In this document: in pieces, positions 6,504 through 8,445 of the stretch
Numbering within the stretch: position 1 is the first letter of the stretch
Layout of the letters: every line of letters starts with the position of its first letter
NCBI GenBank assembly: GCA_947305045.1
Contig: CAMZCW010000092.1
Span: forward strand, 1-8,445
Direction: 5' to 3'
Length of the DNA stretch: 8,445 nt
From: an uncultured Bacteroidales bacterium
GTDB lineage: Bacteria > Bacteroidota > Bacteroidia > Bacteroidales > UBA932
Position numbers and translations under genes: made by a program
Notes under the pieces: model-generated
Seen by the model: only the letters and a program-made list of their open reading frames with translations
Database searches by the model: none
What the model was told of the DNA's origin: nothing

Positions 6504-8045
6504 ATGCATAAGCTTTTCAATAAGCGTTTCTCCATCCCGATGGCTGCCGCATTTGTTGCGGCGGCCATCGTCGGATGTACGCCGGAAAAATACAAGCAGG
6601 ATTACAATCCGCTGATTGACGACCCTACCGAAAAGACGCCCGAGCAGCCGGAAACCGGCAGTTCCATGAACGAGCTCTACCGCCCTCAGGTCCACTTCAC
6701 CCCGTCCAAAAACTGGATGAACGACCCCAACGGCATGGTGTTCTTGGATGGCGTTTATCACCTGTTCTTCCAGTATAATCCGCAGGGTAACAGCTGGGGC
6801 AATATGTCCTGGGGCCATGCTACGTCTTCGGACATGATTCACTGGACCGAGCAGCCGGTTGCCCTTACCAAGGACGAACTGGGAGCCATTTTCTCCGGCT
6901 CCTGCGTCATTGACAAAAATAACACTGCCGGTTTTGGTGCAGGCGCCATGGTTGCCCTGTACACCTCGGCCGGAGACGACGGAAAACAGCAGCAGTCCAT
7001 TGCCTACAGCACGGACGGCGGCAAAACCTTCGCCCGCTTCAGCGGCAACCCGGTCATCAAGAATGACGATGACAATCTCCGCGACCCCAAGGTGTTCTGG
7101 CACGCAGAGAGCGGCAAATGGATTATGTCGCTGGCCAAAGGCTGGAAAAAAGGCATCGAGTTCTATGGTTCGCAGGACCTGAAAACCTGGAGCCACCTGA
7201 GCACCTTTGTCACGCCCCTGTCCGGTCGTCCGGACCTGCAGTGGGAGTGCCCGGATCTGGTGCAGATGGACTACAAGGGCGGCAAAAAATGGGTGCTCAT
7301 CGTGAGCGTAAACCCCGGCGGCCCCATCCTGGGCTCCGGTACCCTCTACTTCCCCGGAGAATTCGACGGCACCACCTTTACGGCCGATGAGCGCGACTAT
7401 CCGCTCTGGCTGGACTACGGTATGGACAACTACGCAGGCGTTACCTGGTCCAACACCGGCAGCCGCCTGGTGATGCTGGGCTGGATGAACAACTGGTCCT
7501 ATGCAGGAAATGTCCCCTGCGACCCCTGGCGCTCCGCCATGACCCTCCCGCGCGAGCTCAAACTGGTGGAATTTGACGGCAAACCGCTCCTTACCGGCAC
7601 CGTTGTAAAAGAAATCGACGGCATCGCCAAGGAATGGAAACCCGCGGGCAGCAGTTGGGAAGCCTTTGACGCCTACCAGCTCCGCCTCACCGTGGGTCTG
7701 GACCAGAACACCACCATCACCTTGAGCAACGAGAAAGGTGAGAAGCTGGTGGTGGAAGTGTACGGTACCAGCCGCCTTGTAGCCGTTAAGCGCAACGCAA
7801 GCACCGGCAAGGTGAATTTCAACGGCACCTTCTCTGTTCCTTCCATGCAGGGCCCAATCTGCGTGAATGGGGACAAGGTAACCCTGGACCTGTTCGTGGA
7901 TCAGTCCTCCGTGGAACTGTTCACCCAGGAAGGTACGCTCTCCATGACCAATCTGGTATTTCCCTCTTCCATCTACAATCAACTCCAGACTTCCGGTGCT
8001 TCCGTAGAAGCCCAGGTCCGCGAACTTAGCCGTATTTGGAAATAA
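6504..8045 (+). CDS. GH32 fructan hydrolase, surface lipoprotein (levanase/inulinase type, BT1760-like)
   Basis: This 513-residue glycoside hydrolase family 32 enzyme cleaves beta-fructosyl bonds with retention of configuration. The lipobox is I22-V-G-C25. An acidic, Pro-rich tether (about 26-58) precedes the five-bladed propeller (about 60-360). The catalytic residues are all visible: nucleophile D74 in WMNDPNG (71-77), transition-state stabiliser D194 in RDP (193-195), and acid/base E248 in ECPDL (248-252). Other family motifs are HLFFQYNP (86-93), FSGS (130-133), MDNYAGVTW (307-315), LGWMNNW (325-331) and WRSAMTLPREL (342-352). A C-terminal beta-sandwich with LFVDQSSVELF (463-473) completes the fold. 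The length is close to that of BT1760, the surface endo-levanase. The lipid anchor and position suggest surface cleavage, but endo versus exo action and levan versus inulin cannot be decided here. The start ATG is 2 bases after the previous stop. Confidence 0.93.
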   Translation: MHKLFNKRFSIPMAAAFVAAAIVGCTPEKYKQDYNPLIDDPTEKTPEQPETGSSMNELYRPQVHFTPSKNWMNDPNGMVFLDGVYHLFFQYNPQGNSWGNMSWGHATSSDMIHWTEQPVALTKDELGAIFSGSCVIDKNNTAGFGAGAMVALYTSAGDDGKQQQSIAYSTDGGKTFARFSGNPVIKNDDDNLRDPKVFWHAESGKWIMSLAKGWKKGIEFYGSQDLKTWSHLSTFVTPLSGRPDLQWECPDLVQMDYKGGKKWVLIVSVNPGGPILGSGTLYFPGEFDGTTFTADERDYPLWLDYGMDNYAGVTWSNTGSRLVMLGWMNNWSYAGNVPCDPWRSAMTLPRELKLVEFDGKPLLTGTVVKEIDGIAKEWKPAGSSWEAFDAYQLRLTVGLDQNTTITLSNEKGEKLVVEVYGTSRLVAVKRNASTGKVNFNGTFSVPSMQGPICVNGDKVTLDLFVDQSSVELFTQEGTLSMTNLVFPSSIYNQLQTSGASVEAQVRELSRIWK

Positions 8046-8049
8046 TTTA

Positions 8050-8065
8050 CTAACTTAGCAGTTGG
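8050..8065 (+). other. Small hairpin in the gap between the two GH32 genes
   Basis: CTAACT (8050-8055) can pair with AGTTGG (8060-8065) across a TAGC loop, giving a 6-bp stem with one G-U pair. It is weak, and AACACACC follows instead of a U tract, so it does not look like an intrinsic terminator. It lies in the longest intergenic gap (32 bases), between the surface-enzyme gene and the gene for the presumed periplasmic enzyme. Any role in mRNA processing or stability is speculation, and it may be chance. Confidence 0.2.
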
Positions 8066-8077
8066 AACACACCTAAC

Positions 8078-8445
8078 ATGAGAAAACTAATAGCAATCCT
8101 CTCCTTTTGCGCAGTTACCCTTTCGGCCGGTGCGCAGCAAAGCCTTACCATCACCCACCTGAGCGAAACCCACAGCATGGTGCAGGTGAGCGGGAAAGAC
8201 CGCTACGTGATGCTGCCCGTGCAGGAAACCGCCCAGGAGGCCGTTGTCAAAGTGCTCTCCAACGGGCACGAGGTTTACAAAGCCAATGTGAGCCTGGCTA
8301 TTGACAAAACCGACTACCTGGTTCCACTGGACCTGGGCGAGTGGAACGGCAGCAGCATCCTGCTGGACATCACCATGCGTCAGGGCCGCGGCGTGCGCCG
8401 GGATCCTTCGGACGATGTGTGCTGGAGCGAGATGACCACCACCCC
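8078..8445 (+). CDS. N-terminal part of a second GH32 enzyme with a DUF4980-like domain (truncated by the window edge)
   Basis: The reading frame from ATG 8078 stays open to the window end, giving 122 complete codons and 2 extra bases. A type I signal peptide covers residues 1-19 (A17-G-A19, then QQ). No lipobox Cys is present, so a periplasmic location is likelier than surface display. Residues about 22-115 form a beta-rich domain with DRYVMLPVQE (41-50), VKVLSNGHEVYKANVSLAID (57-76) and DYLVPLDLGEWNG (79-91). This ends in VCWSEM (114-119), the junction that in Bacteroidota DUF4980-GH32 proteins leads into the FxPxYHxTPxxGWMNDPNG catalytic start. The GH32 catalytic motifs lie beyond the window, so the enzyme assignment rests on the N-terminal domain and the locus. 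The start is bounded by an in-frame TAA at 8051. The first codons are AT-rich and rare here (AGA, CTA, ATA). By analogy with BT1759 it would be an exo-acting fructosidase. Confidence 0.72.
   Translation, partial: MRKLIAILSFCAVTLSAGAQQSLTITHLSETHSMVQVSGKDRYVMLPVQETAQEAVVKVLSNGHEVYKANVSLAIDKTDYLVPLDLGEWNGSSILLDITMRQGRGVRRDPSDDVCWSEMTTT

Larger units (their letters stand above)
113..8445 (+). other. Fructan polysaccharide utilisation locus (PUL), single operon, truncated at the window end
   Basis: Five same-strand genes lie head to tail: SusC-like, SusD-like, DUF4960-type lipoprotein, GH32 lipoprotein, and the start of a DUF4980-GH32 enzyme. The gaps are 20, 12, 2 and 32 bases and none holds a U-tract hairpin, so co-transcription is likely. 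GH32 enzymes act on fructosyl linkages (levan, inulin, sucrose, fructo-oligosaccharides), which sets the substrate class. The order matches the B. thetaiotaomicron levan locus as I recall it. Whether the substrate is beta-2,6 levan or beta-2,1 inulin cannot be read from the sequence. The hybrid two-component regulator, monosaccharide permease and fructokinase usual in such loci are not seen and may lie outside the window. Confidence 0.88.

Noticed and set aside
6441..7982. 513-codon minus-strand frame opposite the GH32 gene
   Set aside because: The equal length to the GH32 is coincidental. The sense strand has all GH32 catalytic motifs and the antisense translation has none.
8087..8269. Short minus-strand frame near the right edge
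   Set aside because: It lies wholly opposite the plus-strand gene starting at 8078, which has a clean signal peptide and a recognisable N-terminal domain.
8107..8304. 65-codon plus-strand frame near the right edge
   Set aside because: Out of frame with the gene from 8078, Arg/Pro-rich shadow composition and no start-site support.
1..8445. RNA genes, CRISPR array, insertion sequence or attachment site
   Set aside because: Genes fill the window except for short gaps. I saw no tRNA- or rRNA-like segment, regularly spaced repeats, transposase motifs or terminal inverted repeats.

Overview
The window is part of a fructan-type polysaccharide utilisation locus (PUL) from a bacterium of the phylum Bacteroidota, most likely a gut-type Bacteroidales. 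The SusC/SusD pair with its family motifs and the lipoproteins with short Cys lipoboxes support this, as does the near-absence of Shine-Dalgarno sequences. The coding DNA is GC-rich (upper fifties percent by eye). It strongly avoids TTA, CTA and TCA codons, which is higher in GC than Bacteroides proper and closer to lineages such as Rikenellaceae or related uncultured Bacteroidales. I cannot name the genus from sequence alone.

Layout, all on the + strand: a 112-base AT-richer leader (1-112) with a weak Bacteroidota-like promoter match and a perfect dyad; a SusC-like TonB-dependent transporter (113-3226); a SusD-like glycan-binding lipoprotein (3247-4983); a third lipoprotein that looks like the surface glycan-binding protein of fructan PULs (DUF4960 type, 4996-6501); a lipoprotein GH32 glycoside hydrolase with a complete catalytic triad (6504-8045); and the first 122 codons of a second GH32-type enzyme carrying a DUF4980-like N-terminal domain and a non-lipoprotein signal peptide (8078 to the window edge). 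Gaps between genes are 20, 12, 2 and 32 bases with no terminator, so this reads as one operon.

Working model, from family knowledge: the outer-membrane lipoproteins (SusD-like, DUF4960-type and the first GH32) capture and cut levan or inulin at the surface. The SusC/SusD complex imports the fructo-oligosaccharides. The second, non-lipoprotein GH32 would finish them to fructose in the periplasm. The gene order matches the levan locus of Bacteroides thetaiotaomicron (BT1763-BT1762-BT1761-BT1760-BT1759) as I remember it. The regulator, sugar permease and fructokinase expected in such a locus are not in view.

I see no RNA gene, mobile element, CRISPR array or wholly new system. The least understood piece is the DUF4960-type protein, whose C-terminal half looks like a ThuA/GATase-like fold used for binding rather than catalysis.
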